Of a DNA stretch of 64,000 nt, positions 40,924-49,980 are shown in pieces (the first letter of the stretch is position 1; each line of letters begins with the position of its first letter). Under the pieces are notes generated by a model. The model did not search any database, was not told the DNA's origin, and was given only the letters and a program-made list of their open reading frames with translations. This DNA is from CAZDQL01 sp964507325 (lineage in GTDB: Bacteria; Planctomycetota; UBA1135; GCA-002686595), in contig CAZDQL010000016.1 of NCBI GenBank assembly GCA_964507325.1, positions 1-64,000 on the forward strand, read 5' to 3'. The position numbers were made by a program, and so were the translations under genes.

Positions 40924-42081
40924 TCAGGGGTGCGGGGTCAGCGCGACGGCATCACGCGCCAGCTCGCGGGCGATGCGGTCGGCACGGCGCAGCGCGGCGA
41001 CGGAACCGTCGAGGCGCGGCCGATCGTCGAGCACGCGGGCGTTGATGGAGTGCATGTCGCCGAAGGCGATGCGGTGCGCCAGGAAGGCCTCGACGGTGAC
41101 CTCGTCGGAGGCGTTCAGGACGCAGCCGGCGTCCCCCCCCTCCTCGAGGCAGCGGTAGCCGAGGGCCAGGGTGGGGAAGCGCTCCAGGTCGGGCTCCTCG
41201 AAGGTCAACTCGGCGAAGAGGCCGATCTCGAAGCCCACCAGCGACGAGGGGGTGCGCTCGGGGTGGTGCAGGGCGTAGTGGATCGGGCCGCGCATGTCGG
41301 GGGGACCCATCTGGGCCATCACCGAACCGTCGACGAACTCGACCATCGAGTGCACCACCGACTGGGGGTGCACGACGACGCGGATGCGCTCGCGCTCCAG
41401 ACCGAAGAGGTGGTGCAGCTCGATCACCTCCAGCGCCTTGTTCATCAGGGTCGCGGATCCGATGCTGATGCGCGGTCCCATGCTCCAGTTGGGGTGACAC
41501 AAGGCCTGTTCCGGAGTCGCGCGGCGCATCTCCTTGAGGGGGGTGCTGCGGAAGGGCCCTCCGCTGGCGGTCAGGTGCACGCAGCGCACGCGGTCGAGGT
41601 CCTCGCCGCGCAGGCACTGGAAGATCGCGGAGTGCTCCGAGTCGACCGGCACGATCTCCGCGCCATGCTCGGCGGCCACGGCCATCAGGTGGCCGCCCGC
41701 GATCACGAGCGACTCCTTGTTGGCCAACGCCAGCCGCCGCCCCTGCTCCAGCACGGCCAAGCTGGCGGAGAGTCCGGCGCCCCCGACGATGCCGTGCAGG
41801 GCGACCTCGAAGGGCGCGGCCTCGATCAGCTCCAGAAGGGCATCGGGACCCGAGAAGAGCTCGGTTCCCCGCGGCAGGTGCTCGCGCGCCGCCGCGGCGG
41901 CCGCCGGATCGGTGAGGGCGAGCAGGCGCACGTCGAACTCCCGCGCCTGCTCCAGGAGCGGCCGCCAGGAGCGGGCCGCCGCCAGACCGGTGACGGCGAT
42001 CCGCGACCCCGGCTCGCGCGCGAGGTCGAGGGTCTGGGTTCCGATGGAGCCCGTGCTGCCTAGGACGAGGGTCTCTTTCAC
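40924..42081 (-). CDS. dxr: 1-deoxy-D-xylulose 5-phosphate reductoisomerase
   Basis: The 385-aa product performs the second step of the MEP pathway: NADPH-dependent rearrangement and reduction of DXP to MEP, supplying IPP and DMAPP. The Rossmann motif is LGSTGSIGTQTLDLA. Other family segments are ANKESLVIAGG, VDSEHSAIFQCL (metal ligands D and E), TASGGPFR, HPNWSMGPRISIGSATLMNKALEVIE, VHPQSVVHSMVEFVDGSVMAQMG and AVNxSDE-type end segment LNASDEVTVEAFL. It is of full length. The 18-bp spacing to rseP suggests co-transcription. Upstream is a 207-bp divergent spacer shared with the Nudix gene. Confidence 0.96.
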   Translation of the reverse strand: MKETLVLGSTGSIGTQTLDLAREPGSRIAVTGLAAARSWRPLLEQAREFDVRLLALTDPAAAAAAREHLPRGTELFSGPDALLELIEAAPFEVALHGIVGGAGLSASLAVLEQGRRLALANKESLVIAGGHLMAVAAEHGAEIVPVDSEHSAIFQCLRGEDLDRVRCVHLTASGGPFRSTPLKEMRRATPEQALCHPNWSMGPRISIGSATLMNKALEVIELHHLFGLERERIRVVVHPQSVVHSMVEFVDGSVMAQMGPPDMRGPIHYALHHPERTPSSLVGFEIGLFAELTFEEPDLERFPTLALGYRCLEEGGDAGCVLNASDEVTVEAFLAHRIAFGDMHSINARVLDDRPRLDGSVAALRRADRIARELARDAVALTPHP

Positions 42082-42277
42082 GCGCTGGCGGGACGGTTGG
42101 GGCTGCCCGACCTGGTCGAAGGGGGTATCGACCCACCCGCCCTCGCCCTACAGGCCACAGTGCGGAGTTTATCCCGAATCACCGCAGGACCTCTACCGTG
42201 CCCTGGGACCCCCAGGCGCCCAGGCGCAGGTATTCCCGCCCCGGCGGCAGCGTTCCAGGCGGTCGTTTCCTAGCTTG

Positions 42278-42283
42278 AGGAGG
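42278..42283 (+). promoter_or_regulatory. Shine-Dalgarno AGGAGG of the Nudix gene
   Basis: A perfect AGGAGG lies 5 nt before GTG 42289 and decides that start. It is the strongest Shine-Dalgarno sequence I noticed in the window. Confidence 0.7.
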
Positions 42284-42288
42284 ATCCC

Positions 42289-42825
42289 GTGCTGCACCTC
42301 ACCGCCAAGTACTGCCCCCTCTGCGCCGGAATCCTGGAGCCCGCCCACGTGGAGGGGCGCGAACGCCCCCGCTGCGCCGCCTGCGGCTTCGTGTACTTCT
42401 GGAACCCCGCCTGCGGGGTTGCGGCGGCGGTCCTGGACGAGGCGGGGCGCGTGCTCCTCATCCGGCGCCGCATCGCGCCCTTCCGGGGAGAGTGGGCCCT
42501 GCCCGCGGGGTACCAGGAGATCGACGAGGATCCGCGGGACACCGTGCTGCGCGAGGTGCGCGAGGAGACCGGGATCGAGATCGAAGTGGGCGAGCTCTTC
42601 GACGTCCTGTGGGTGGCGGACGACCCGCGCCGCCCCGCCGACGTCCTGGTCTACCTCTGCCGCCCGGTGGGGGGGGAGCTGGCTCCCTCCGACGACGCCG
42701 AGGCGGCGGAGTGGTTCCACCTGGACGAGCTCCCCGACCAGGTGGGCTTCGACAACCGGGAGCGGGTCCTGGACCGCCTCCCGCGGCCCGACGGTGCTGC
42801 CCCACCTCGCGAGCGCGTGCCATGA
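42289..42825 (+). CDS. Nudix hydrolase with N-terminal zinc ribbon
   Basis: The 178-aa protein carries a zinc ribbon (C-P-L-C ... C-A-A-C, residues 9-35) followed by a Nudix domain whose box fits the G-x5-E-x7-R-E-U-x-E-E-x-G-U pattern exactly (GYQEIDEDPRDTVLREVREETGI). A ribbon-plus-Nudix layout is typical of NudC-like NADH pyrophosphatases and of ADP-ribose or general nucleotide-sugar hydrolases. It lacks the longer N-terminal domain of NudC, so ADP-ribose pyrophosphatase or a housecleaning enzyme is as likely. It starts at GTG 42289 and overlaps purM by ATGA. Confidence 0.88.
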   Translation: MLHLTAKYCPLCAGILEPAHVEGRERPRCAACGFVYFWNPACGVAAAVLDEAGRVLLIRRRIAPFRGEWALPAGYQEIDEDPRDTVLREVREETGIEIEVGELFDVLWVADDPRRPADVLVYLCRPVGGELAPSDDAEAAEWFHLDELPDQVGFDNRERVLDRLPRPDGAAPPRERVP

Positions 42826-43859
42826 GCGATCCGATCACGTACCGCGACGCCGGCGTCGACATCGATGCCCAGGACGCCGCCCTCGCGGCGGCGAAAGAGG
42901 CGATCAAGAGCACCTTCACGCCGGGGGTGCTCTCGGACGTGGGACTCTTCGGGGGGCTCTTCGATCCAGAGGCGGCGGGGGTCGCCGGTCAGGTGCTGGT
43001 GGCCAGCGCCGACGGGGTGGGGACCAAGCTCGAGGTCGCCAAGCGCGCGGGTGTGTACGACGGCGTGGGGCGTGACCTGGTGCAGCACTGCATCAACGAC
43101 GTCCTGGTCCAGGGGGCGCGCCCCCTCTTCTTCCTCGACTACGTGGGCACCGGGAAGCTCGAGCCGGAGATCGTGGGCGCCCTGATCCGCGGCTGCGCCC
43201 AGGCCTGCGCGGACAACGGCTTGGCGCTGCTCGGCGGGGAGACGGCGGAGATGCCGGGGCTCTACCGCTCCGGGGACTTCGACCTGGTCGGCTTCGTGGT
43301 GGGAGCGGTGCGGCGCGAGCGCATCCTGGACGGATCGCGGGTGCGCCCCGGGCAGGTGCTCCTCGGATTGGCCTCGAACGGCCTGCACACCAACGGCTAC
43401 AGCCTGGCGCGGCGGGTGGTCTTCGAGCGCTTGGGATTGGAGCTCGACGATCGGCCCGAGGAGCTGGCGGGGGCCACGGTGGGGGAGGCGCTGCTGGCGC
43501 CCCACCGCAGCTACCTGAAGCTGCTCTGGCCCCTGCTCGAAGGGGAGCGCCTGGCGGGGATGGCCCACGTCACCGGCGGCGGATTGATCGACAACCTGCC
43601 GCGGGTCCTGGGAGCCTGCGATGCCGTGCTCGAGCCCGGGACCTGGCCCGTGCCGGGGATCTTCGACCTGATCGTCGCCGGTGCCGGGATCGATCGCGAC
43701 GAGGCCCACCGCGTCTTCAACATGGGTGTCGGAATGGTCTTGATCGTGGAGCCGCAGGAGGAACAGGCGGTGCGCGAGCACCTGGAGGGTGTCGGCGAGG
43801 CGTGCTTCCCGATCGGTCGCCTGGTCGCCGGAGAGGGGCGGGTCAAATGGGCGGACTGA
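42822..43859 (+). CDS. purM: Phosphoribosylformylglycinamidine cyclo-ligase
   Basis: The 345-aa product closes the imidazole ring (FGAM to AIR, ATP-dependent), step five of purine synthesis. Characteristic segments are ITYRDAGVDIDAQD, LVASADGVGTKLEVA, GRDLVQHCINDVLVQGARPLFFLDYVG, LLGGETAEMPGLY, GLASNGLHTNGYSLAR, HVTGGGLIDNLPRVL and VFNMGVGMVLIV. Length and order are normal. ATG 42822 overlaps the Nudix stop; the frame is open earlier only as a shadow of that gene. The next gene starts inside its last 13 bases. Confidence 0.96.
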   Translation: MSDPITYRDAGVDIDAQDAALAAAKEAIKSTFTPGVLSDVGLFGGLFDPEAAGVAGQVLVASADGVGTKLEVAKRAGVYDGVGRDLVQHCINDVLVQGARPLFFLDYVGTGKLEPEIVGALIRGCAQACADNGLALLGGETAEMPGLYRSGDFDLVGFVVGAVRRERILDGSRVRPGQVLLGLASNGLHTNGYSLARRVVFERLGLELDDRPEELAGATVGEALLAPHRSYLKLLWPLLEGERLAGMAHVTGGGLIDNLPRVLGACDAVLEPGTWPVPGIFDLIVAGAGIDRDEAHRVFNMGVGMVLIVEPQEEQAVREHLEGVGEACFPIGRLVAGEGRVKWAD

Positions 43860-44515
43860 CCCTCGGCGCTCTCCTGGCGGCGCTGGTCGCCTTCCAGGAC
43901 CCCTCTCCCCTCGATCGGGCGCGGGAGCTGGTGGGCCGATTGGTGGACGAGGCGTCGGAGCCGGCGCTCCTCCAGGAGCGCCTGCAGGAGACCTTTGTCG
44001 CCTTCGTCGCCGAGCACGACGCCTTCCACGGCGAGGCCGCCCTGCTGCTCGCGGAGGCGATGTACGCCCACGGGCCGGGGACCTGGAGCGCCTTCTGCTT
44101 GGAGGGGATCCTGCGGCGGCTCGGGCGCTACGAGCGCGCCGAGGAGGTCCTGGCAGGGCATCTGGAGACCGTGACGGTTCCGGAGCAGCGCGCCCAGATC
44201 CTCGAGCGTCGGGCGATCCTGGCCGCCGGCGCGGGTTGGCGCGAGCGCGAGCTCGACCACCTGGGGCGTGCCCTGGCCCTCGATGGCCTCGACGCCCAGC
44301 AGATGCTGGGCCGCCTCGCCCTGTTCGAGGGTCGCAAGGAACGGGCACGGGTCCTGTTCCGCGTGCTGGTGGAGCGGCTCCGAGGGGCTAGGGAAGGGGC
44401 CGGGGAAGTGACACCCGAGTCGATCCCCTGGGCATTGCGGGGGTGGGGACTTGCGCTCCTGCCCCCCGCCTCCGAACCTGGTCGCGACACGCTGGACGGG
44501 GGCTCGCCGCGCTAG
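43847..44515 (+). CDS. Secreted helical (TPR-like) protein of unknown function
   Basis: ATG 43847 (222 aa) overlaps the purM end by 13 bp. A short hydrophobic N-terminus (LTLGALLAALVAF) may be an export signal. The rest is helical with TPR-like pairs (LGRYERAEEVLAGHLETVTVPEQRAQILERRA, ERELDHLGRALALDG, LFEGRKERARVLFRVLVERL). No catalytic motif is visible. It was probably placed in the purM operon by overlap rather than by function; a scaffold or lipoprotein-like role is a guess. Confidence 0.6.
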   Translation: MGGLTLGALLAALVAFQDPSPLDRARELVGRLVDEASEPALLQERLQETFVAFVAEHDAFHGEAALLLAEAMYAHGPGTWSAFCLEGILRRLGRYERAEEVLAGHLETVTVPEQRAQILERRAILAAGAGWRERELDHLGRALALDGLDAQQMLGRLALFEGRKERARVLFRVLVERLRGAREGAGEVTPESIPWALRGWGLALLPPASEPGRDTLDGGSPR

Positions 44516-44554
44516 CGGGGTGCAACCGCCCTTCCCTGAGGGACTACACAAGCC

Positions 44555-45847
44555 ATGTCGATGAAGCACCTCTCCCTGCTGGCCCTGGGCCTTCTCGTCC
44601 TCCCCATCGGCTCCGCCGCTCCCGTCGAGCAGGAGCGCTACCTGAAGGACTCCGACCTGCGCAAGCTGGGTGAGTCCCTGAGCGACTACATCGAGGCGCG
44701 GGAGGAGAACAAGGACGTCGGGGAGGCGGAGGAGGACGTCCAGAAGGCGATGGACAAGCTGGAGAGCAAGCTCCGCAAGACCCCCGCCAACGGGGACGTC
44801 CTGGCGGCGACCGGCGACTTCGGCTACGCCATCTGGCTCGGGTACGACTACGCAAAGAAGCGCGTCAGGAAGGGCAAGGTCCAGAACGCCGAGTTCGTGC
44901 GCGCTCCCCGCTTCCCCGAGGACGAGCCCCTCGAGTACGCCGTCTGGACGCCCTCGAAGTACAACGCCAGGTCGGGTCCCGGGTACGCGTTCATCCTCAC
45001 GGTCCCCGACTCCGACGTGAAGCCCAGCGATCACCTGGTCGAGCAATGGACCGACGGGACGGTGCGTGACGGAGCGATCCTCGCCGCCCCCCAGATGCCG
45101 GAGGACCCCGACACCTGGGAGACGGCGGGCGTGGCCAACGTCATGTTCCTCTACGGCGAGATCACCAAGAACTACGCCGTCGACTTCGATCGCATCTACC
45201 TCGCCGGCCGCGGGCGAGGCGTGCAGACCGCGCTGGCGATCGGCGAGTCCTTCCCCGATCGCTTCGCCGGGGTGATCGGTCGCGCCGGGGATCCCGGTGA
45301 CACGGCTGCGGGCAACTTCCGGAACCTGGCGACCTACTTCGCCGGCGGTGGGGGCAAGGCCACCGCCTTCTCCAAGCAGATCGAGGAGCTGGGCTACGGC
45401 AACTGCAGCCTGGATCCCTCGGGGGGGGAGGAGGACATCTGGAACTGGATCCTCGCCCACCCGCGCGTCTCCTACCCCACTGAGGTGACGCTGATCCCCA
45501 ACCAGTACACGAACCGCGCCTACTGGCTGCAGGTGCCGCGCACCGACGGCGCCACGCCGGTGAAGGTGCACGCCGTGCTCGACCGCGCGACGAACACCGT
45601 GACGGTCGAGGGAGAAGGGGTGAACGAGTTCTCGCTGCACTTCAGCGACGCCATCCTCGACATGAATCGCGAGATCACGGTCATCGCCAACGGACAGGAG
45701 TACAAGGACCTGATCCCGCGCTCCTTCCGCACCGCGTTGAGCAACATCTACAACGCGCGCATCGACCCGGGGAAGGTGCTGGTGGCCTCCAAGCCCTACC
45801 ACCTGCCCTCCCTGGCCAAGGAAGAGGACGAGGGCGGAGGCCAGTGA
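44555..45847 (+). CDS. Secreted alpha/beta-hydrolase-fold protein with lost catalytic serine
   Basis: The 430-aa product has a signal peptide (LSLLALGLLVLPIGSA). A helical N-terminal part with charged repeats (IEAREENKDVGEAEEDVQKAMDK) is followed by an esterase-like core: GYAFILTVPDSD, NYAVDFDRIYLAGRGRGVQTAL and FPDRFAGVIGRAGD. In active esterases of this type the nucleophile elbow reads G-x-S-x-G; here it is G-R-G-R-G, with Gly in place of Ser. It is therefore probably a non-catalytic binding protein, or the fold has been reused. ATG 44561 is an alternative start. The next gene overlaps by GTGA. Confidence 0.68.
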   Translation: MSMKHLSLLALGLLVLPIGSAAPVEQERYLKDSDLRKLGESLSDYIEAREENKDVGEAEEDVQKAMDKLESKLRKTPANGDVLAATGDFGYAIWLGYDYAKKRVRKGKVQNAEFVRAPRFPEDEPLEYAVWTPSKYNARSGPGYAFILTVPDSDVKPSDHLVEQWTDGTVRDGAILAAPQMPEDPDTWETAGVANVMFLYGEITKNYAVDFDRIYLAGRGRGVQTALAIGESFPDRFAGVIGRAGDPGDTAAGNFRNLATYFAGGGGKATAFSKQIEELGYGNCSLDPSGGEEDIWNWILAHPRVSYPTEVTLIPNQYTNRAYWLQVPRTDGATPVKVHAVLDRATNTVTVEGEGVNEFSLHFSDAILDMNREITVIANGQEYKDLIPRSFRTALSNIYNARIDPGKVLVASKPYHLPSLAKEEDEGGGQ

Positions 45848-47448
45848 ACGACGGGCGGCGCGGTCTGTCGGCGCTGCTGCTCGGTACCGTCGCCCTGGCC
45901 GGCGCGGGGACGATGACCGTCGAGCTGGCCGCCGTGCGCCTCCTGGCGCCCTGGTTTGGCGCCTCGGCGATGGTGTGGACCAACGTGATCGGGGTGATCC
46001 TGCTCGCCCTGGCGCTGGGATACCTGCTCGGGGCGCGCCTGTCCCGTCGCGGTAGCGCGGTGCGGCGCATGGGGGTGACCCTGCTCGTCGCGGCGGCGGT
46101 CACCGCGCTCCTGCCAGGGATCGCGGCTCCCGTGGCGGGGGCGCTGGTGCCGAGCGGGCTGGACCTGGACCAGGCCGCGCAGCTGATGGTGTGGGGGAGC
46201 CTGGCGTGCTCGCTGGTGCTCTTCCTGCCCGCGGCGCTCGCCATGGGGTGCGTCGGACCCCTGGCGGTCGAGGCGTTGGCGCAGCTCAGGGGCGCCGGGG
46301 CGGGGGACGCGGGAGGGCGCGTGCTCGGGGCCTCGACCCTGGGGAGCCTGGTGGGGACCTTCGCGACCACCCATCTCTTCGTGCCCAGGCTGGGCCTGCA
46401 GTGGACCTTCCTCGGTTCCGCCGCTGCGCTGGGGCTGGCCGGCTTGCTGCTCCTCGGCCGGCGCTGGAGTCCGCTGGCGGTCGGGTCGGCGCTGCTCTTC
46501 GGCATCGCCCTCTGCCTGCCCGCGTACCGCCCGCCGGGAGGCCCGCCGGGGTGGAAGACCCTCGAGCGCAGGCAGTCGGGCTACCAGTGGTTGAAGGTCG
46601 TCGAGCTGCCCGAGTCGGAGGGTTCGCTGCGCTTCCTGCAGGTGAACGAGAGCCTCGATTCCTACCAGTCGGTGTGGCAGGCCGAGAAGGGCCTCCTGCC
46701 CACGGGGCACTACTACAACTACTTCGCGCCACCGCTGTGGTGGAGCACCCGGGAGGCGTCGTCGGAGGACTGGCAGGTCCTGATCCTGGGCCTCGGAGCG
46801 GGGACCGCCGTGCGCGTTCTCGAGGGCGTGCTCCCCACCGGGGTGGAGCTGGCCACGGTGGGGGTGGAGCTCGATCCTGCGGTGACGGAGCTCGGGGAGC
46901 GCTGGTTCCAGCTCGAGCGCAACCGCTCGGAGCGCCGGGTGCTGGCGAGCCTCGACGCGCGCGCGGCCCTGCGCGGCCTCGGCCCCGACCAGGACCAGGT
47001 CGTCCTGGACTGCTACGCCAACAACATGGAGATCCCCTGGCACCTCGCCAGCGTGGAGTTCTTCGAGGAGCTGCGCCGCGTCCTGCGGGAGGGGGGCTGG
47101 CTGACCGTCAACGTGGGCGGCTTCGGGGTGGAGGATCCGGTGGTGGACGCCGTCGCGCGCAGCGCCGCGGTGGGCTTCGGCAGCCGCGTGCTCGCCGTGC
47201 GGGTTCCCTTTTCCCGCAACGTGATGCTCTACGCGCGCCGGGGGGTGGAGCCGCCCTCTCCCGGCTCCGCGCAGTGGAGCGTGGCGTCGGAGGCGATCGG
47301 CGGACTGCTGCGGCCCCTCGAGATCGAGGGGGCCACGCGCTGGTTCGCCCCCGGGGATCCCGGGTTGGTGCTCACCGACGACCACAACCCGATCGACCTC
47401 CTGCAAATGCGCTCGATCGCGGTGGGGCGCGCGCGCCTCCTGGAGTGA
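45844..47448 (+). CDS. Fused multi-helix membrane / spermidine-synthase-like protein
   Basis: The 534-aa protein starts at a GTG overlapping the previous stop. Residues 1-225 hold about seven membrane helices (for example SALLLGTVALAGAGTMTVEL and VIGVILLALALGYLLG). Residues about 240-530 resemble the Rossmann methyltransferase-like domain of spermidine synthase: LILGLGAGTAVRVLEG (nucleotide motif), VGVELDPAVTELGERWF (acidic end of strand two), LDARAALRG, DCYANNMEIPWHLASVEFFEELRRVLREGG. Such fusions are widespread and mostly uncharacterised; the D-x-Y-x-x-x-P-x(8)-E-F-F pattern is kept. The substrate may be a polyamine or another aminopropyl acceptor. The stop overlaps the next ATG. Confidence 0.82.
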   Translation: MNDGRRGLSALLLGTVALAGAGTMTVELAAVRLLAPWFGASAMVWTNVIGVILLALALGYLLGARLSRRGSAVRRMGVTLLVAAAVTALLPGIAAPVAGALVPSGLDLDQAAQLMVWGSLACSLVLFLPAALAMGCVGPLAVEALAQLRGAGAGDAGGRVLGASTLGSLVGTFATTHLFVPRLGLQWTFLGSAAALGLAGLLLLGRRWSPLAVGSALLFGIALCLPAYRPPGGPPGWKTLERRQSGYQWLKVVELPESEGSLRFLQVNESLDSYQSVWQAEKGLLPTGHYYNYFAPPLWWSTREASSEDWQVLILGLGAGTAVRVLEGVLPTGVELATVGVELDPAVTELGERWFQLERNRSERRVLASLDARAALRGLGPDQDQVVLDCYANNMEIPWHLASVEFFEELRRVLREGGWLTVNVGGFGVEDPVVDAVARSAAVGFGSRVLAVRVPFSRNVMLYARRGVEPPSPGSAQWSVASEAIGGLLRPLEIEGATRWFAPGDPGLVLTDDHNPIDLLQMRSIAVGRARLLE

Positions 47449-47987
47449 TGCGGCGTCTCCTGCCCTCGCTCCTGGCGCTCTGGCTCCTCGCTGGCGGCCC
47501 TCTCCTGGGGCAAGCGGGGGTGGAGGAGGCGGCCGACCTGCGGCAGGCGGGTCGCTATCGGGAGTCCCTCGCCGCCGCCGACGCAATCCGCGCTCCCGCC
47601 CTGCGGCAGCGCGAGCGGCTGGAGACCCTGTGGGCCGCCGGAGACCTGGGGGGGGCGCTGGGGGCCGTGCGCGACGGTTTGGAGGCGGAGGCCGGCGGCG
47701 AGGTGCGACTCTGGCTCCTCTGGCGCGGGACCGCGTTGGCCCTGCAGCTGGGCCTGGCGGATCAGGCGGCGGAGCTGGTGGGCTCACTGGAGGGGGCGAT
47801 CGATGCTGCGCAGCTCCCCGACTCCGAGCGAGGCGCTTGGCGCGAGGGCGCGGCCGGGTTGCGCGAGCGCTCCGACGACCTCTCCGCGCGGCTGGCCCGC
47901 GGCGAAGCGGCCCTGGTCCGGGCGCGGATCGTGACCCTGGCGGTCGGACTCCTCGCGCTGCTGGCGCTGGCGCGCCTGGCGCGCTGA
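47448..47987 (+). CDS. Small secreted helical protein with C-terminal membrane anchor
   Basis: The 179-aa protein begins with a signal peptide (LLPSLLALWLLAGGPLLGQ), has a TPR-like helical middle (VEEAADLRQAGRYRESLAAADAIRA) and ends in a second hydrophobic helix (IVTLAVGLLALLALARLAR). It should lie outside the inner membrane, anchored at its C-terminus. ATG 47448 overlaps the preceding stop (TGATG). It ends 11 bp before the stop of the last HEAT paralogue, with which it converges. I recognise no family. Confidence 0.6.
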   Translation: MRRLLPSLLALWLLAGGPLLGQAGVEEAADLRQAGRYRESLAAADAIRAPALRQRERLETLWAAGDLGGALGAVRDGLEAEAGGEVRLWLLWRGTALALQLGLADQAAELVGSLEGAIDAAQLPDSERGAWREGAAGLRERSDDLSARLARGEAALVRARIVTLAVGLLALLALARLAR

Positions 47988-47998
47988 GGAGCGCGGAT

Positions 47999-49933
47999 TC
48001 AGAGCAGATCCAGGATCCCCTTACCCCCCCTCGGATCGAAGAGGGTGGCGGGCGCCTGCCACCAGAGCACGTCCGCCGCGATCTTCGAGTTCCAGGGGTA
48101 GCGCTCCTTGTCCCCGATGAGCCCCAGGGCGACCGCGGCGTAGGCGCGCGTCGTGTCGGAGAGGCGGCGGTTCTGGAGCACCCCGACCAGCGCAGGGACC
48201 ACCGCGCTGTCCCCGACGAAGCCGAGGGCCCAGGCGCTCGAGACCTGCTCCACGAGCAGGGCCGAGCTGCGCAGCCGCGCGACCAGGATGTGTGCCGCGC
48301 TGCGATCGCCGAGCAGGGCCAGGGCGATCGACGCCTCGCGCATGATGCCCGGCTTCAGGGTCGTGGTGCGGACGATGCCCAGGAGGGTGGGTACCGCCTC
48401 CTGGGCCTGCATCAACCCCAGGGCGATCATCGCGTTGGCGCGCGTGTTCTCGTCGCCGGCCGCGGAGCGCTCGATCAGGGGCTCGATCGCGCGGCGCTCC
48501 GCCACGAGGCCCAGGGCGATCGCCAGGGCTCCCTCCTCGGAGGGGCTGGCGGCGCTCCCGAAGGCCTGCAGGAGGGCCGTGCGCAGCTCCTCGCTGAGGG
48601 GGCGTCCGCCCGCGGCGTTGCCCCGCTCCAGGATCCCCAGAGCCAGGGCGGCCCAGGGGCGCTGGGCGCTCTTGCCGCGGGCCAGGAGGCGCAGCAGGCG
48701 GGAGCGGATCGCGTCCGGGGCGTCCCCGCGCTCCCCGCGACCCTCGCGGGCGCCGACGCGTCCGAGGGCCAGGAGCGCCAGGTGGCGCCCGAGGCGATCC
48801 CCGCCCTCGAGGGCGTCCTCCAGCGCAGCGCGCAGGAGCACGTCGGGAGGATCGAGATCGTTGTCGCCGAGGAGCCCCGAGGCGAGCAGGACTCCGTGGC
48901 GGACCATGGGGCTGGCCTTCGAGCGCGGGCTGAGGACGGCGGTGAACTCGAGCACCAGGCGCTGCTTCCAGCCCTCCGAGAGTCCGGCGGTCAGACGCGC
49001 CATCGGCACGGGCAGGTGGGCGCGGACGCGTGCATCGAGACCCTCCTCCTCCCAGAGGGTGAGCAGGAGCGTCAACTGCCCTTCGCGGGAAGCGGAGGGC
49101 GCCGGCGCGTCGCCACCGGGGGGGACGCCGGCCGGCTGCAGGGGCACCAGGCCCATGGCGATCACCGTCGCCACCAGACGGTCGCGCATCGGCTTCTCGC
49201 CGAGGGGGATGGCGCGCGCCAACTGGTGCACGGCGAAGCGGCGCACCGCGCGCCGTTCGGCGCGGTAGCCGACCAACCCCAGGCCGTAGGCCGCGAAGGC
49301 GCGCGTGCGCTCCGGCACCCGGGAGCGGCCGGTGGCGGCGCGCCCCGCCGGCGTGTCCAGGAGCAGGTTGGCCAGCAGGGCTGCGCTCTCCTGATCGGCC
49401 ATCACGCCCAGGGCGATGACGGCGGTCTCGTGCACCTCCTGGTTGGAGTGGGTGATCCAGGTCCTCAACAGGCCACCCAGATTTTCGTGCCCGCCCGGGA
49501 CCGGTCCGATCTTGGCCAGGGCCAGGAGGCAGGCGGTGATCATGTCGACGTCCTTCTGCCCCTCGAGCGCCGCCAGGAGGGCGGGTTGGACGCTCTCCGC
49601 CAGGAGGGTCCGGTCGGGTCGCAACCCCCGCACCACGGCGCGCATGGCGCCCGCCCCCAGGTCGAAGTCGTCGTCGCCGCCGCTGTCCACGCGCCGCTTG
49701 AAGACCGCGTCCCTGAGGGCCAGGTAGCGGTCGCGGTTGAAGCTCCACCATTGGCTCCACGCCGCCGGATCGCTGTCGGCGAGTCCCCCCGTGTTGGAGC
49801 TCGGCCCTCCGCCGCTGGCCCCGCCGGGGCCGACGGTGGCCCCGGGGCCGCGATAGACACCGCCGTGGCTCCACGCCGGGGCGCAGAGCAGGACGCCCAG
49901 GAGCGCGCACAGCGCCGGGCTTGATCGACTCAT
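47999..49933 (-). CDS. Secreted HEAT-repeat protein, tandem family member A
   Basis: ATG 49933 (644 aa) is supported by AAGGA (49940-49944) 6 nt upstream and a signal peptide (LCALLGVLLCAPAWS). The mature chain could start exactly at His-Gly-Gly (HGGVYRGPGATVGPGG), followed by a short Gly/Ser linker and AAWSQWWSFNRDRYLALR. Residues about 120-610 are HEAT/Armadillo-like repeats; one unit includes RAFAAYGLGLVGYR and others HETAVIALGVMADQ and REASIALALLGDRSA. It ends with YPWNSKIAADVLWW and then the terminal GGKGILDLL. It is 47 nt downstream of member B and probably shares its transcript. The role is unknown; HEAT arrays usually scaffold proteins. The open frame reaches 52057 but upstream of 49933 it is only a shadow of member B. 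Confidence 0.85.
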   Translation of the reverse strand: MSRSSPALCALLGVLLCAPAWSHGGVYRGPGATVGPGGASGGGPSSNTGGLADSDPAAWSQWWSFNRDRYLALRDAVFKRRVDSGGDDDFDLGAGAMRAVVRGLRPDRTLLAESVQPALLAALEGQKDVDMITACLLALAKIGPVPGGHENLGGLLRTWITHSNQEVHETAVIALGVMADQESAALLANLLLDTPAGRAATGRSRVPERTRAFAAYGLGLVGYRAERRAVRRFAVHQLARAIPLGEKPMRDRLVATVIAMGLVPLQPAGVPPGGDAPAPSASREGQLTLLLTLWEEEGLDARVRAHLPVPMARLTAGLSEGWKQRLVLEFTAVLSPRSKASPMVRHGVLLASGLLGDNDLDPPDVLLRAALEDALEGGDRLGRHLALLALGRVGAREGRGERGDAPDAIRSRLLRLLARGKSAQRPWAALALGILERGNAAGGRPLSEELRTALLQAFGSAASPSEEGALAIALGLVAERRAIEPLIERSAAGDENTRANAMIALGLMQAQEAVPTLLGIVRTTTLKPGIMREASIALALLGDRSAAHILVARLRSSALLVEQVSSAWALGFVGDSAVVPALVGVLQNRRLSDTTRAYAAVALGLIGDKERYPWNSKIAADVLWWQAPATLFDPRGGKGILDLL

Positions 49934-49980
49934 GTCGTTTCCTTGCGGCCCCAGAGAATCCAGTTCGTGAATGGTCCGGG

